Shown: positions 28,165 through 41,038, counted from the first letter of the stretch. The stretch is 63,824 nt of DNA from an uncultured Bacteroides sp. (GCA_944320295.1 CALUGY010000005.1:1-63824), one strand, 5' to 3'. The notes: generated from the sequence alone by a model not told the origin. Program-made: numbers and translations.

Positions 28165-29738
28165 AACTTTCGGCCACAGGACTGATAACTTCCATCCTTG
28201 CGTTGACATTCAGCGGCCTGCAAGCACAGGCGCAACCGCCCGTGCCAAGGCTGGTGGTGACACTCACCATCGACCAGTTGCGCACGGACTACATGGAGGC
28301 ATTCTCGTCTTTGTACGGCGAAGGCGGCTTCAAGCGGCTGATGCACGAGGGAAAGGTATTCCGCCAGGCCGAAATGCCGTTCACAAGACCCGACCGGGCT
28401 TCGGCCATCGCCAGCATCCATACAGGAAGCACACCCTCGGCGAACGGCATCATAGCCCGGAGGTGGATGGACAGCCAAACGCTGCGCCCTGTGAACTGCG
28501 TGGACGACCCTGCCTTCATGGGCAACTACACGGACGAAAATACCTCGCCGGCCAAACTGCTGACATCCACTTTGGCTGACGAACTGCGGATTGCCACGCG
28601 CAACGGAGGAATGATATATGCCATAGCACCTTTCCGCGATGCGGCTGTACTTGCGGCCGGACATGCTGGGAACAGTGCTTTCTGGCTGAACGCCGAAACG
28701 GGGAAGTGGTGTAGCACGACATACTACAGCGACTTCCCGTGGTGGCTGAGCAATTACAACGAACAACGCTCGCCCGACTTCCGCATAAAGGACATGGCAT
28801 GGGAACCCGTGTATCCCATGAACCGCTATGTTTTCCTGCCCGACTGGCGTACCATGCCGTTCAAATACAACCTCGACACGGAGGGCGACAACAAATTCCG
28901 CCGCCTGCTCACCACGCCGCTCATAAACGACGAAGTAAACCTGTTGGTGGAAGAACTGCTGGACAAGACTGCGGTAGGAAAAGACAGCATACCCGACCTG
29001 CTGGCGCTGACCTACTATGCCGGCAACTACCGTCACCGGACCAATGCCGACTGCGGCATGGAGATACAAGACGCCTACGTGCGCATGGACCAGAACATTG
29101 CCTCATTGCTCAATATGCTGGAACAGAAAGTGGGATTGCGCAACGTATGGTTCTGTGTTGCCTCCACCGGATATGCGGAAGCCGAAGCTCCCGACCCGGG
29201 ACAATACCGCATACCGGGCGGCGAATTCCACATCAACCGCTGCGCCACGCTGCTAAACATGTATCTCATGGCCACCTACGGTGAGGGACAATACGTGGAA
29301 GCCTACTACGACCGCCAGATATACCTGAACCATAAACTGATAGAAAACAAGCAGCTTGACCTGACAGAGATTCAGGAGAAAGCCGCCGCCTTCCTCGTAC
29401 AGTTCAGCGGGGTAGACAAGGTATATTCCGCGCACCGCCTGCTGCTCGGTTCGTGATCACCCGAGATAGACCTCATACGCAACAGCTTCCACCGCAAACG
29501 CTCTGGCGACTTGCTGATAGAAGTATTGCCGGGATGGACCATCGTGCAGGAAAACGGGACAAACCATCGTGCCGTACGCGCCGCAAACGTCCCCACGCCG
29601 CTCATACTGATGGGCAACGGAATCAAGCCGGAAGTCATACATACGCCGGTCAATATATTGCGCCTCGCCCCCACCCTGTCAGGAGCCATGCGCATACGTG
29701 CCCCGAACGCCTGCACGGAAAGGGCGCTCGATTTGTAA
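28161..29738 (+). pseudogene. Alkaline phosphatase-family gene interrupted by in-frame TGA
   Basis: Type I phosphodiesterase/nucleotide pyrophosphatase-like (PafA-type) exported phosphatase. Signal peptide ILALTFSGLQAQA; the nucleophile region is PFTRPDRASAIASIHTGSTPSANGI, with metal ligand candidates at VTLTIDQLRTDYM and further on. The frame stops at TGA (29454-29456) after 431 residues, then continues open in the same frame to the TAA at 29736-29738 with recognisable family sequence (SPEIDLIRNSFHRKRSGDLLIEVLPGWTIV). The intact gene would be 525 codons. The TGA sits where homologs, as I recall them, have a tryptophan, so a single TGG-to-TGA change fits. Either a nonsense mutation, a base-call error, or readthrough; the truncated product would lack the last strands and metal ligands. 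Confidence 0.8.
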
Positions 29739-29879
29739 CACGAAGACGCCTTTCCTCTCCCCCAATTATGGGGATTCATTCATTACAAACCAATTACGAA
29801 CCAATGCCGGAACGCACCTCTTTCGACACCCATCAAGAAAAGAATGAGGACGAGTGTGGTTTATATGTGACAAAAACAG

Positions 29880-29887
29880 TAACTTTG
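29880..29887 (+). promoter_or_regulatory. secA promoter (-7 box)
   Basis: TAACTTTG, 67 nt upstream of the secA ATG. Confidence 0.65.
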
Positions 29888-29954
29888 CCGCGCAAGTGCG
29901 CCGTTCCGCATTTTACCATAAACCAATAGCCAATAATACAAAACATAATAAAGA

Positions 29955-33251
<3,297 letters not shown>

Positions 33252-33276
33252 CCATTGCGATACATACTGACAACCC

Positions 33277-33317
33277 AAGGCCGTGCCAGAGCGGAAATAC
33301 CGCCAAGGCACGGCCTT
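33277..33317 (+). terminator. secA intrinsic terminator
   Basis: An 11-bp stem AAGGCCGTGCC (33277-33287) with 33307-33317, followed by a T run. Confidence 0.85.
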
Positions 33318-33338
33318 TTTGTTTGCCTTCTCCCCAAG

Positions 33339-33454
33339 GTATACAGGCGTTGCGGACGCAACGCGTTGCGCATCTGCCCGCAACACGTTCGAAGCACGCC
33401 CGCGACACGTTGGAAGCACGCTCGCAACGCGTTGCGGACAAACGCCTGATATAC
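33339..33454. repeat. Type-1 quadruple-palindrome element, copy E
   Basis: 14-mers at 33357-33370, 33379-33392, 33401-33414 and 33423-33436 (cores ACGCGT, ACACGT, ACACGT, ACGCGT), exact 22-bp period. The outer units are identical. The flanks form the clearest terminal inverted repeat: GTATACAGGCGTT (33339-33351) with AACGCCTGATATAC (33441-33454). It lies in the 330-bp gap between the secA terminator and the DUF6340 promoter. Confidence 0.88.
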
Positions 33455-33546
33455 AACCCCTGCACACCGGCTTGCGACAACCGGAAACGAAAACAGCCCG
33501 AACGGTTAAAAACAGCCCGATACTTTCGTTTATCCGGCCAAAAGCG

Positions 33547-33554
33547 TATTTTTG
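33547..33554 (+). promoter_or_regulatory. Promoter of DUF6340 gene (-7 box)
   Basis: TATTTTTG, 27 nt upstream of the ATG at 33582. Confidence 0.65.
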
Positions 33555-33581
33555 TGGGACATAACAAAAATACGAAGCAAA

Positions 33582-34685
33582 ATGAAGATAAACAAATACA
33601 GCCTCTACCTGGCGGGCGCCCTCACGCTCGGTGCATGCCAAAGCGTGGAGCAACTGTCCATAGACCACATGATTCCGGCAGAAATCAGTTTTCCCACCAC
33701 GTTGAAGCGGGTAGCCGTGGTAAACAACATGCCTGCCGTCCCCCCAGGCGACACCATCCTGATTGAAAAAGAAGTGGAAAGCAAGGAAGACGGCACGCTG
33801 CAACAAACGGCATACTACACGGGCGACGCGGCCCTGACGGCCGAAGCCTTGGCGGCAGCGCTGGCCGAGGAAAACTACTTCGACGAAGTGGTGATATGCG
33901 ACTCCGCCCTGAGGGCAAACGACACCATCCCGCAAGAAACGGTTTTAAGTGCCGAGGAAGTGAAACGGCTGACCGACGACCTGGACGTGGATTTCCTTAT
34001 CTCCGTAGAACGGGCACAGATCAAAGCCACGACAAAGATAAGCTTCGTTCCCGACTTCGGCGGTTACTACTATGGCGCGACAGACGTGAAGGTATTCCCC
34101 TCCTTCAAGATATACCTGCCCGGCCGGACAACCCCCATGGCTACTGTCAACAGCACGGACAGCATCTTCTGGGACAATACCGGAAGCACCGAACGCGACC
34201 TGCGGGCACGCCTCGTGGACAAGGACGAACTGGTAAAGGCAGCCTCCGAATTCGCCGGTACCACCCCCGTGAAACACATCCTGCCACATTGGAAAACCGT
34301 CACGCGCTACCTGTTCAGCGGTGGCTCGGTCAACATGCGCGATGCGGCCGTATATGTCCGCGAAAAAAACTGGGAACAAGCCATCGTGCTCTGGAAGCAG
34401 GAATATGCCAACCGGAAAGGGAAATCCCAAATGCGCGCGGCATACAACATCGCGTTGGGATATGAAATGCAAGACAGCATACAGGCCGCCGTGGAATGGG
34501 CGGAAAAAGCGCAAAAGATTGCCTACGAGGTGGACAAGGTGGGCGAAGCACAAAAAGAGGGCAACAAGGTCAAGAACATGCCGAACTATCTCGCCACTAC
34601 CGTCTATCTCACCGAACTGCAAGAACGCCAAGCCGGAATCACCCGGCTCGACGCGCAAATGGGTCGCTTCGACGGCGATTTTTAA
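33582..34685 (+). CDS. DUF6340 family lipoprotein
   Basis: 367 residues from the ATG at 33582, which gives a lipoprotein signal with LGAC at residues about 17-20; the frame is open upstream to 33552 but that start lies next to the promoter. The N-terminal half is a beta/alpha domain (RVAVVNNMP..., LTDDLDVDFLISVERAQIK), the C-terminal part has TPR-like helices (AYNIALGYEMQDSIQAAVEWAEKAQKIAYE). Family of unknown function, common in Bacteroidetes. Confidence 0.78.
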   Translation: MKINKYSLYLAGALTLGACQSVEQLSIDHMIPAEISFPTTLKRVAVVNNMPAVPPGDTILIEKEVESKEDGTLQQTAYYTGDAALTAEALAAALAEENYFDEVVICDSALRANDTIPQETVLSAEEVKRLTDDLDVDFLISVERAQIKATTKISFVPDFGGYYYGATDVKVFPSFKIYLPGRTTPMATVNSTDSIFWDNTGSTERDLRARLVDKDELVKAASEFAGTTPVKHILPHWKTVTRYLFSGGSVNMRDAAVYVREKNWEQAIVLWKQEYANRKGKSQMRAAYNIALGYEMQDSIQAAVEWAEKAQKIAYEVDKVGEAQKEGNKVKNMPNYLATTVYLTELQERQAGITRLDAQMGRFDGDF

Positions 34686-34716
34686 CCGGAAACGACCACG
34701 GTAACCGTTTTTTCCG

Positions 34717-34724
34717 TATCTTTG
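34717..34724 (+). promoter_or_regulatory. Promoter of hypothetical gene (-7 box)
   Basis: TATCTTTG, 24 nt upstream of the ATG at 34749. Confidence 0.65.
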
Positions 34725-34748
34725 GACATCACTAAACTACAATAAACT

Positions 34749-35195
34749 ATGAAACTCAGCCAAACGTCGCTAACCGCGATAGAAGACACCATCAAGAGAG
34801 CAACCGACAGGTATGCCTGCGGATGTGAGAGCACCATTGTAACCGACCTGCACCTGCAAGCCATGCAAAACTCCGGCGAACTGTCCGTCTACGACGACGA
34901 GGATGTGGAACTGGCCTCCACCAACATAGAAGAGTGGATGACTTACGAAGGCGACGACTTCTACGAACAAGTGGAGCGCATACTGGCCGACAAACTGGCA
35001 GCAATGAAAAACACGGGCTGCTTCGACAAGCTGACCATCATGAAGCCCTACTCCTTCGTCTTGGTGGACGACGGCAAGGAGACCGTGGCCGAACTGCTGC
35101 TCATGGACGAAGACACGCTCATGGTGAACAACGAGCTGCTGAAGGGATTGGACGAGGAGCTGAACGCCTTTCTGAAAGACCTGCTCGAAAAGTAA
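34749..35195 (+). CDS. Hypothetical acidic cytosolic protein
   Basis: 148 residues, no signal peptide, strongly acidic, with a helical C-terminus (LLKGLDEELNAFLKDLLEK). N-terminal MKLSQTSLTAIEDTIKRATDRYACGCESTIVTDLHLQ precedes a YDDEDVEL strand and a TIMKPYSFVLVDDGKETVAELLLMDEDTLMV hairpin. No family recognised. It has its own promoter and is followed by two hairpins, so it is a real monocistronic gene. Confidence 0.78.
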   Translation: MKLSQTSLTAIEDTIKRATDRYACGCESTIVTDLHLQAMQNSGELSVYDDEDVELASTNIEEWMTYEGDDFYEQVERILADKLAAMKNTGCFDKLTIMKPYSFVLVDDGKETVAELLLMDEDTLMVNNELLKGLDEELNAFLKDLLEK

Positions 35196-35215
35196 ATCCG
35201 ACGGTCAAACACATA

Positions 35216-35266
35216 AATCCCCTCTCCCCGGGCTGCCACATGCGGGTATCCCGAAGCAGGGGATTA
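35216..35266 (+). terminator. Possible terminator of the hypothetical gene
   Basis: AATCCCCT at the start and AGGGGATT at the end flank a structured loop, followed by ACCTTTTAT. Confidence 0.5.
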
Positions 35267-35294
35267 CCTTTTATCCTGCATCCGCCCAAATACA

Positions 35295-35326
35295 AAACGG
35301 GTGGCGTATTCATACGCCACCCGTTT
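35295..35326. terminator. Intrinsic terminator between convergent genes (valS end)
   Basis: A perfect 15-bp stem (35295-35309 with 35312-35326) with TTT on one side and a poly-A/T context on the other. Confidence 0.8.
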
Positions 35327-35351
35327 CACGTTATCATATAGGCATCCCCGC

Positions 35352-38036
35352 TCAAGCCTTCTTCAGCGCGGCAATGCTTTCCTTGAGCGACTTGATGATG
35401 CTCTCGGCATCCGCCTGCTTCTTGCGTTCCAGCTCGATGACGGCGGCCGGGGCGTTGTTCACGAACTTCTCGTTAGACAGCTTCTTCAGTACGCCTTGCA
35501 GGAAACCTTCCTTGTGTTTCAATTCAGCTTCCATGCGAGCTATTTCGGCTTCCACATCTATCAGGTTGCCAAGGGGAACGGCATATTCCGTGGTACCAAC
35601 CATGAAGGCTGCGGCCCCGTCGGCCTTGCCCTCCACCACTTGAATGGCAGAAAGGTTGCACATCTTCATGACCACCGCGTCGAAAGCAGCTACTGGATTG
35701 GCGCCTATCGCCTGCAACTCCAGCGTTTCCTTCTGCGCAATATTCTTCTGTAAACGGATGGCACGGAGATTGCCCACCACTTCCTTCACAGCCTCGAACT
35801 GCTGTAACAACGCCTCGTCGACCTGTGCGTCAAGAGCAGCCATGGGGCTTACCATCAGGCTCTCTCCTTCCTTCCGCTCGCTGATGTGTTGCCACAGCTC
35901 TTCGGTGATGAAAGGCATGAAGGGATGAAGCAGATGCAGCAGGCTGTCGAAAAAGCAAATGGTGCGGTCGTACACCTCGCGGCTGATGGGCTGGCCATAA
36001 GCGGGCTTGATCATTTCCAAGTACCAGCTGGAGAACTCGTCCCAGAACAATTTGTAGACGGCCATCAGGGCTTCGCTCAGACGATACTTCGAGAAGAGGT
36101 CGGCCACCTCGGCGGCCACGGCCTGCAACTTGGCTTCGAACCAGCGCATGGCCAATGCGGAGGCTTCGGGCACCTGGGCTTCGTCGCTCACCTCCCAACC
36201 CTTTACCAGGCGGAAAGCGTTCCATATCTTGTTACAGAAGTTACGGCCTTGCTCGCACAGCGCATCATCGAACAGGATGTCGTTGCCCGCAGGAGCGGAA
36301 AGCATCATGCCCATGCGCACGCCGTCGGCACCATACTTGTCTATCAGTTCCAATGGGTCGGGCGAATTGCCCAAGGACTTGGACATCTTGCGGCCAAGCT
36401 TGTCGCGCACGATGCCGGTAAAGTACACGTTACGGAAAGGCATGTCACCCATATACTCGTAACCTGCCATAATCATCCTGGCCACCCAGAAGAAGATGAT
36501 GTCCGGACCCGTCACCAGGTCGCTCGTGGGATAGTAATACTTTATCTCCTCGTTGCCGGGATAGTTGATACCATCGAACAGCGAGATGGGCCACAGCCAT
36601 GACGAGAACCACGTGTCCAGGCAGTCGGGGTCTTGGCGAAGGGTAACGGCTGAAGTTCCGTCCTTCGACAAGGCTGCCGCCAACGAAGGGAATTGCTCAA
36701 CCAACTGCTTGCGGGCATCCTCTTCATTCTCTGCCACAATGACCTTGGGTAGTTCTCCTTCCGAAGGAGTGACTGTGGAGGTCACATACCAAGCCGGTAT
36801 GCGGTGTCCCCACCACAGCTGGCGGCTGATGCACCAGTCCTTGATGTTCTCCAGCCAGTTGCGGTACGTGTTCTTGTACTTTGCGGGATAGAACTTCAGC
36901 TCATCGTTCATCACCGGAGGCAGAGCCATATCGGCAAAGTGCTGCATCTTGAGGAACCACTGCATGGAGAGTTTCGGCTCGATGGGCACATTGGTACGCT
37001 CGCTGAAACCCACCTTGTTGGTATAGTCTTCCACCTTCTCCAGCAATCCAGCTTCGGCAAGGTCCTTCTCTATCTGGCGTCGCACGTCGAAACGGTCCAT
37101 GCCTACATAAAGTCCGGCTGCTTCGCTCAGCGTACCGTTATCGTTGAATATGTCGATGCTCTGCAGGTTGTGTTTCTCGCCCAGCATGTAGTCATTCACG
37201 TCGTGGGCGGGAGTCACTTTCAGGCAGCCCGTACCGAACTCGATGTCCACATAGTCGTCCTCGATGACGGGGATGACACGGCCAACGAGCGGCACGATGA
37301 CCTTCTTGCCCTTCAGCCATTGGTTCTTCGGATCGTTGGGGTTGATACACATGGCCGTGTCGCCCATAATGGTTTCGGGGCGCGTGGTGGCTACAATGGC
37401 TGCCCTCCCCTCCTCATCGCCTTCCACTTTGTAGCGCAAGTAGTAGAGCTTGCTATGTTCTTCCTTGTAAACCACCTCCTCGTCGGAGAGTGCCGTCAAC
37501 GCTTTGGGGTCCCAGTTGACCATGCGCACGCCGCGGTAGATAAGGCCCTTGTTGTAGAGGTCCACGAAAACCTTGATGACACTCTTGCTACGCACTTCGT
37601 CCATGGTGAAGGCCGTGCGGTCCCAGTCGCACGACGCGCCCAGACGACGGAGCTGCTTCAGGATGATGCCGCCGTGCTCTCGCGTCCAGTCCCAAGCATG
37701 TTCCAGGAACTCCTCGCGCGTCAGGTCGGTCTTCTTGATACCCTGCTGCGCCAGCTTGTTCACCACCTTGGCCTCAGTGGCTATCGAAGCATGGTCGGTG
37801 CCCGGAACCCAACAGGCGTTCTTGCCCTCCATGCGCGCGCGGCGCACAAGTATGTCTTGAATGGTATTATTAAGCATGTGTCCCATGTGGAGCACACCAG
37901 TGACGTTGGGAGGCGGGATGACGACGGTGTACGGTTGACGGCCATCGGGTTTAGAACTGAACAGTTTGTGGTCCAACCAATACTGATACCACTTGCCCTC
38001 CACGTCGGCGGGATTGTACTTACTTGCTAATTCCAT
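35352..38036 (-). CDS. valS: Valyl-tRNA synthetase
   Basis: 894-residue class Ia synthetase charging tRNA-Val. HIGH-type motif in [18 protein letters not shown] (about 41-58), an editing CP1 domain (about 190-400, with [13 protein letters not shown]), KMSKS in [17 protein letters not shown] (about 555), an anticodon-binding helical domain and a C-terminal coiled coil (about 830-890, alternating Lys/Glu/Ala). -7 box TAATTTTG at 38078-38071. Confidence 0.97.
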   Translation of the reverse strand: MELASKYNPADVEGKWYQYWLDHKLFSSKPDGRQPYTVVIPPPNVTGVLHMGHMLNNTIQDILVRRARMEGKNACWVPGTDHASIATEAKVVNKLAQQGIKKTDLTREEFLEHAWDWTREHGGIILKQLRRLGASCDWDRTAFTMDEVRSKSVIKVFVDLYNKGLIYRGVRMVNWDPKALTALSDEEVVYKEEHSKLYYLRYKVEGDEEGRAAIVATTRPETIMGDTAMCINPNDPKNQWLKGKKVIVPLVGRVIPVIEDDYVDIEFGTGCLKVTPAHDVNDYMLGEKHNLQSIDIFNDNGTLSEAAGLYVGMDRFDVRRQIEKDLAEAGLLEKVEDYTNKVGFSERTNVPIEPKLSMQWFLKMQHFADMALPPVMNDELKFYPAKYKNTYRNWLENIKDWCISRQLWWGHRIPAWYVTSTVTPSEGELPKVIVAENEEDARKQLVEQFPSLAAALSKDGTSAVTLRQDPDCLDTWFSSWLWPISLFDGINYPGNEEIKYYYPTSDLVTGPDIIFFWVARMIMAGYEYMGDMPFRNVYFTGIVRDKLGRKMSKSLGNSPDPLELIDKYGADGVRMGMMLSAPAGNDILFDDALCEQGRNFCNKIWNAFRLVKGWEVSDEAQVPEASALAMRWFEAKLQAVAAEVADLFSKYRLSEALMAVYKLFWDEFSSWYLEMIKPAYGQPISREVYDRTICFFDSLLHLLHPFMPFITEELWQHISERKEGESLMVSPMAALDAQVDEALLQQFEAVKEVVGNLRAIRLQKNIAQKETLELQAIGANPVAAFDAVVMKMCNLSAIQVVEGKADGAAAFMVGTTEYAVPLGNLIDVEAEIARMEAELKHKEGFLQGVLKKLSNEKFVNNAPAAVIELERKKQADAESIIKSLKESIAALKKA

Positions 38037-38070
38037 TGTGCTTTCTATTACATTATGATAATAACGGGTG

Positions 38071-38078
38071 CAAAATTA
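38071..38078 (-). promoter_or_regulatory. valS promoter (-7 box)
   Basis: TAATTTTG on the minus strand, 35 nt upstream of the valS ATG. Confidence 0.6.
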
Positions 38079-38111
38079 GTAAATTCACATGAGGCGTATG
38101 CAAAAGCAAGG

Positions 38112-38229
38112 GCATTTTTTGCGGCTCCGGGCGCAACGTGTTCCGTGTCCGGACGCGACATGTTCGGAGCACGGGCGCAACATGTTGGAAGCACGCCCGC
38201 AACGCGTTGCGGACAAACGCCTCATATAT
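38112..38229. repeat. Type-1 quadruple-palindrome element, copy F
   Basis: 14-mers at 38132-38145, 38154-38167, 38176-38189 and 38198-38211 (cores ACGTGT, ACATGT, ACATGT, ACGCGT), exact 22-bp period. Right flank GACAAACGCC is shared with copies D and E. It lies in the 316-bp divergent gap between valS and mazG, between their promoters. Confidence 0.87.
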
Positions 38230-38319
38230 GCAACCCACGGAGCCTGCACGAAGTATTAAAAAAGCAGGTGCACCCGCGAAAAGCGGGGCAAAAAAGAGCG
38301 GGATAAGGCAAAAAAGTCG

Positions 38320-38327
38320 TTCCTTTG
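38320..38327 (+). promoter_or_regulatory. Candidate mazG promoter (-7 box)
   Basis: TTCCTTTG (one mismatch), 25 nt upstream of the ATG. Confidence 0.5.
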
Positions 38328-38352
38328 CACGAAACTTTTAAAAGACAAAAAC

Positions 38353-39147
38353 ATGCCACATACACGCAAAGAACAGATGGAAGCCTTCGGCCGCTTCCTC
38401 GACATACTCGACGAGTTGCGCGAAAAATGCCCGTGGGACCGCAAACAGACCAACGAAAGCCTGCGGCCCAACACCATCGAGGAGACATACGAACTGTGCG
38501 ACGCCCTGATTAGGAACGACAAAAACGACATTTGCAAGGAGCTGGGCGACGTACTGCTCCACATAGCCTTCTACGCCAAGATAGGCAGCGAGACGGGAGA
38601 CTTCGACATGAAGGATGTGTGCGACCGCCTGTGTGAAAAGCTCATATTCCGCCACCCGCACGTGTTCGGCGACGTGAAGGCCGAAACGGCCGGGCAAGTT
38701 TCCGAGAACTGGGAACAGCTGAAGCTGAAGGAGAAAGGCGGCAACAAGACCGTATTGAGCGGCGTGCCTTCCGCCCTGCCCTCACTTATCAAGGCATACC
38801 GCATACAGGACAAGGCACGCAACGTGGGCTTCGACTGGGAAGAGCGTGAGCAGGTGTGGGACAAGGTAAAGGAGGAAATCCGAGAGTTCCAGGCCGAAGT
38901 GGCCCACATGGACAAAGACAAGGTAGAGGCCGAGTTCGGCGACGTGCTGTTCAGCCTCATCAATGCCGCCCGCCTCTACAAAATAAACCCCGACAATGCG
39001 CTGGAGCGCACCAACCAGAAGTTCATCCGCCGCTTCAACTACGTGGAGGAGCACACCATACGCCAAGGCCGCAACCTGCACGACATGTCGCTGGAAGAGA
39101 TGGACGAACTGTGGAACGAAGCCAAACAGCTTGAGAAAAACAGCTGA
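38353..39147 (+). CDS. mazG: Nucleoside triphosphate pyrophosphohydrolase MazG
   Basis: 264 residues with two tandem MazG all-helical domains, as in E. coli MazG. Domain 1 (about 1-120) has CPWDRKQTNESLRPNTIEETYELCDAL and ELGDVLLHIAFYAKI, with the metal-binding EExxE and ExxD acidic positions; domain 2 (about 140-250) has EEIREFQAEV and EAEFGDVLFSLINAARL. It hydrolyses (d)NTPs to monophosphates, helping remove damaged or excess nucleotides. Ends before a 12-bp terminator stem. Confidence 0.95.
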   Translation: MPHTRKEQMEAFGRFLDILDELREKCPWDRKQTNESLRPNTIEETYELCDALIRNDKNDICKELGDVLLHIAFYAKIGSETGDFDMKDVCDRLCEKLIFRHPHVFGDVKAETAGQVSENWEQLKLKEKGGNKTVLSGVPSALPSLIKAYRIQDKARNVGFDWEEREQVWDKVKEEIREFQAEVAHMDKDKVEAEFGDVLFSLINAARLYKINPDNALERTNQKFIRRFNYVEEHTIRQGRNLHDMSLEEMDELWNEAKQLEKNS

Positions 39148-39168
39148 CAACGACAGGACATAAACAAG

Positions 39169-39197
39169 ACGAGGCCGGGAAATACTCCCGGCCTCGT
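39169..39197. terminator. Intrinsic terminator between convergent mazG and the Spy-like gene
   Basis: A perfect 12-bp stem (39169-39180 with 39186-39197), 5-nt loop. Confidence 0.8.
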
Positions 39198-39208
39198 TAC
39201 GTAAACGG

Positions 39209-39676
39209 TCATTTCTTGTCGCGTGGCGGTTTATGACGCCCGTCGCGGTGCATTCCTTTCAGCATGTCGCGATGAAAGCGCATCTCGGCTTTCTGCACCA
39301 GATATATCTTCTTGCACGACAGAATCTTCTTGAACTTCTCAAAATACGTCTTCTCCAAACGGTTGGCGGATATGCGCGCATCATACACACCCTCCATTAT
39401 TTCTTCGTACTGTTTCTCGGAAGTATTCTCGTCCTTTCCTTGGCGCATCAGTTTCCAAGCCTCGTCGTTCAATTCCTTCTTCCTGTCCTGCAACTCGAAA
39501 TACAAAGGGAAAAACGCTGCGGCCTCCTGCTCTGTCAGTCCGGCTTTCTCCACGATATAAGCCTGTTGCTTGGCACGGAACTCTTCTTTGCTCAATCGCT
39601 GCCCGACGCCACCCGCAGCCCACAACAACGGCATGAATCCCCATGCCAAGGCGCACAATACAACAAATTTCTTCAT
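39209..39676 (-). CDS. Periplasmic Spy/CpxP-like hypothetical protein
   Basis: 155 residues. Signal peptide VLCALAWGFMPLLWAAGG; the mature part is a long charged helical protein with KAGLTEQEAAAFFPLYFELQDRKKELNDEAWKLM, followed by a basic tail. The arrangement behind an ECF sigma factor gene and a small membrane protein resembles Spy/CpxP-type periplasmic stress chaperones under sigma control; the resemblance is by composition and context, not motif identity. Confidence 0.7.
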   Translation of the reverse strand: MKKFVVLCALAWGFMPLLWAAGGVGQRLSKEEFRAKQQAYIVEKAGLTEQEAAAFFPLYFELQDRKKELNDEAWKLMRQGKDENTSEKQYEEIMEGVYDARISANRLEKTYFEKFKKILSCKKIYLVQKAEMRFHRDMLKGMHRDGRHKPPRDKK

Positions 39677-39703
39677 ATCTTCAATAAATTAAAAGCAAGC
39701 CTT

Positions 39704-40063
39704 TCACTCTGTTTCATCGCCTGCAAGATACACATATAAGGCATAGTCATCCAGCATGGAGCTTTCCATCATGGCATTTATGTACTCCATCTCTTGTTCA
39801 TCTTCTTTGTCTGTCAAAACTTCAACGGCAGCATCATAGCGCGCTGAAGCCACCCTGATGATTAGCGCCGCCCCAACGAACATGGCCGCCATGTAGACCC
39901 ATGGCCTCACTTTTTCCCACGTGGTGGGCTGATGGACAACGACCTTCTCCTTTTCAGGCAATCGAGTCATCAACTCCGAGGCAAAATGCTCGAAATATCC
40001 TTCCGGCACACGGAAAGGGTTCTCCCTCCCTATCTCTCCCAATACTTTTCCCTCTTTCGACAT
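39704..40063 (-). CDS. Small membrane protein, putative anti-sigma factor
   Basis: 119 residues with one transmembrane segment (VYMAAMFVGAALIIRVAS, about 53-70), a cytoplasmic N-terminal half containing FRVPEGYFEHFASELMTRL and an acidic C-terminal tail. The position directly after the ECF sigma gene (49-nt gap) and the one-TM layout suggest an anti-sigma or accessory factor; no ZAS zinc motif is present. Confidence 0.65.
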   Translation of the reverse strand: MSKEGKVLGEIGRENPFRVPEGYFEHFASELMTRLPEKEKVVVHQPTTWEKVRPWVYMAAMFVGAALIIRVASARYDAAVEVLTDKEDEQEMEYINAMMESSMLDDYALYVYLAGDETE

Positions 40064-40112
40064 AAGTTTTCCTCCTCTCTATATAGGTTAGACGTATGTT
40101 CCGCTCCGAGGT

Positions 40113-40670
40113 TTAATACTCGACAGACAAATATTGCTCTATTTTCTTGACGGCATGGTGATAAGATGCCTTCAAAGCTCCCACAGACGTCCCGAAAATG
40201 GCAGACATCTCGTCATATTTCATTTCTTGGTAATAACGCAAGTTGAAGACCATACGCTGCTTTTCTGGCAACGCAATCAAGGCTTTCTGCAACTTCTTCT
40301 GCATTTCGTCGCCGGAGAAGTAAGGGTCGCTTTCCAGCTTTTGCAAAAGCGCGTCCGCCTCCGGTGAATCGAGGGATACGGTACTTGAGGCTTTCTGCTT
40401 GTTCAGAAATGTGAGGCACTCGTTCAAGGCAATGCGGTAGAGCCATGTGGAAAGACGCGCCTCCGCGCGGAAGTACTCTATGTTGGCCCATGCTTTCAGG
40501 AACGTGTTTTGCAGCAAGTCGTTGGCATCTTCATGTGAAAGCACCATGCGGCGTATCTGCCAGTAAAGCTGCTCGCTGTACTGCTCCACCACTTTTTCGA
40601 ATCCTTTCCTCTGCGTGCTTGGGTCTTGCAAAAGCCCGAGCACCTCACGTTCATTATAAGAAGCACTCAT
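40113..40670 (-). CDS. ECF RNA polymerase sigma factor (sigma-70 family)
   Basis: 185 residues: sigma region 2 (about 20-90, with QIRRMVLSHEDANDLLQNTFLKAWANI and LSTWLYRIALNECL) and region 4 (about 120-185, PEKQRMVFNLRYYQEMKYDEMSAIFGTSVGALKASYHHAVKKIEQYL). Extracytoplasmic-function type, no region 3. First gene of a three-gene operon with the small membrane protein and Spy-like protein, consistent with an envelope-stress response. Target promoters not visible here. Confidence 0.94.
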   Translation of the reverse strand: MSASYNEREVLGLLQDPSTQRKGFEKVVEQYSEQLYWQIRRMVLSHEDANDLLQNTFLKAWANIEYFRAEARLSTWLYRIALNECLTFLNKQKASSTVSLDSPEADALLQKLESDPYFSGDEMQKKLQKALIALPEKQRMVFNLRYYQEMKYDEMSAIFGTSVGALKASYHHAVKKIEQYLSVEY

Positions 40671-40720
40671 ACATTATAAGAAACACGACCGCGGACAGCA
40701 CACGCAGGCGACATGCCTGA

Positions 40721-41038
40721 CTACTTGATGACGACTTTCCGGGCCACATTGCCAATCTTCAGAATATAATAACCTTTGGGAATGTCCAGCGTAACGGTAT
40801 GGTCTTCCGCCTCGATGCGCACGGTAAGGAGCTTGACACCAAGTATGTTGTACACCTCCATCAACGTGCCGGGAACGGCATTCTGTATGCGCACGCGGTT
40901 GTCTGTCACCGTCAGCACGAGCGTGGCTTGGGGCCTCTCGTCTGCCGGGTGCTCCTGCCGCCTGTCTTCTTGCGCCCCCACGGGAAACGCGAACCACAGG
41001 GCTGAAACCGCAAAAAAGACGCATACCAACTTTCTCAT
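40721..41038 (-). CDS. Small exported protein consisting of a T9SS-CTD-like domain
   Basis: 105 residues from the ATG at 41038. Signal peptide (VCVFFAVSALWFAFPVGA, then QEDRR), a charged linker, then a single beta domain: VLTVTDNRVRIQNAVPGTLMEVYNILG then VKLLTVRIEAEDHTVTLDIPKGYYILKIGNVARKVVIK. This is the pattern of the type A Por secretion C-terminal sorting domain (VYNxxG...GxYxxxI...KxxxK), but there is no cargo in front of it. The -7 box TAACTTTG lies at 41075-41068. Confidence 0.72.
   Translation of the reverse strand: MRKLVCVFFAVSALWFAFPVGAQEDRRQEHPADERPQATLVLTVTDNRVRIQNAVPGTLMEVYNILGVKLLTVRIEAEDHTVTLDIPKGYYILKIGNVARKVVIK

Noticed and set aside
29454-29456. TGA as selenocysteine or reassigned codon
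   Set aside because: No SECIS-like hairpin is apparent just downstream and dozens of other genes here end normally in TGA, so recoding is unlikely; left as nonsense or base-call error.
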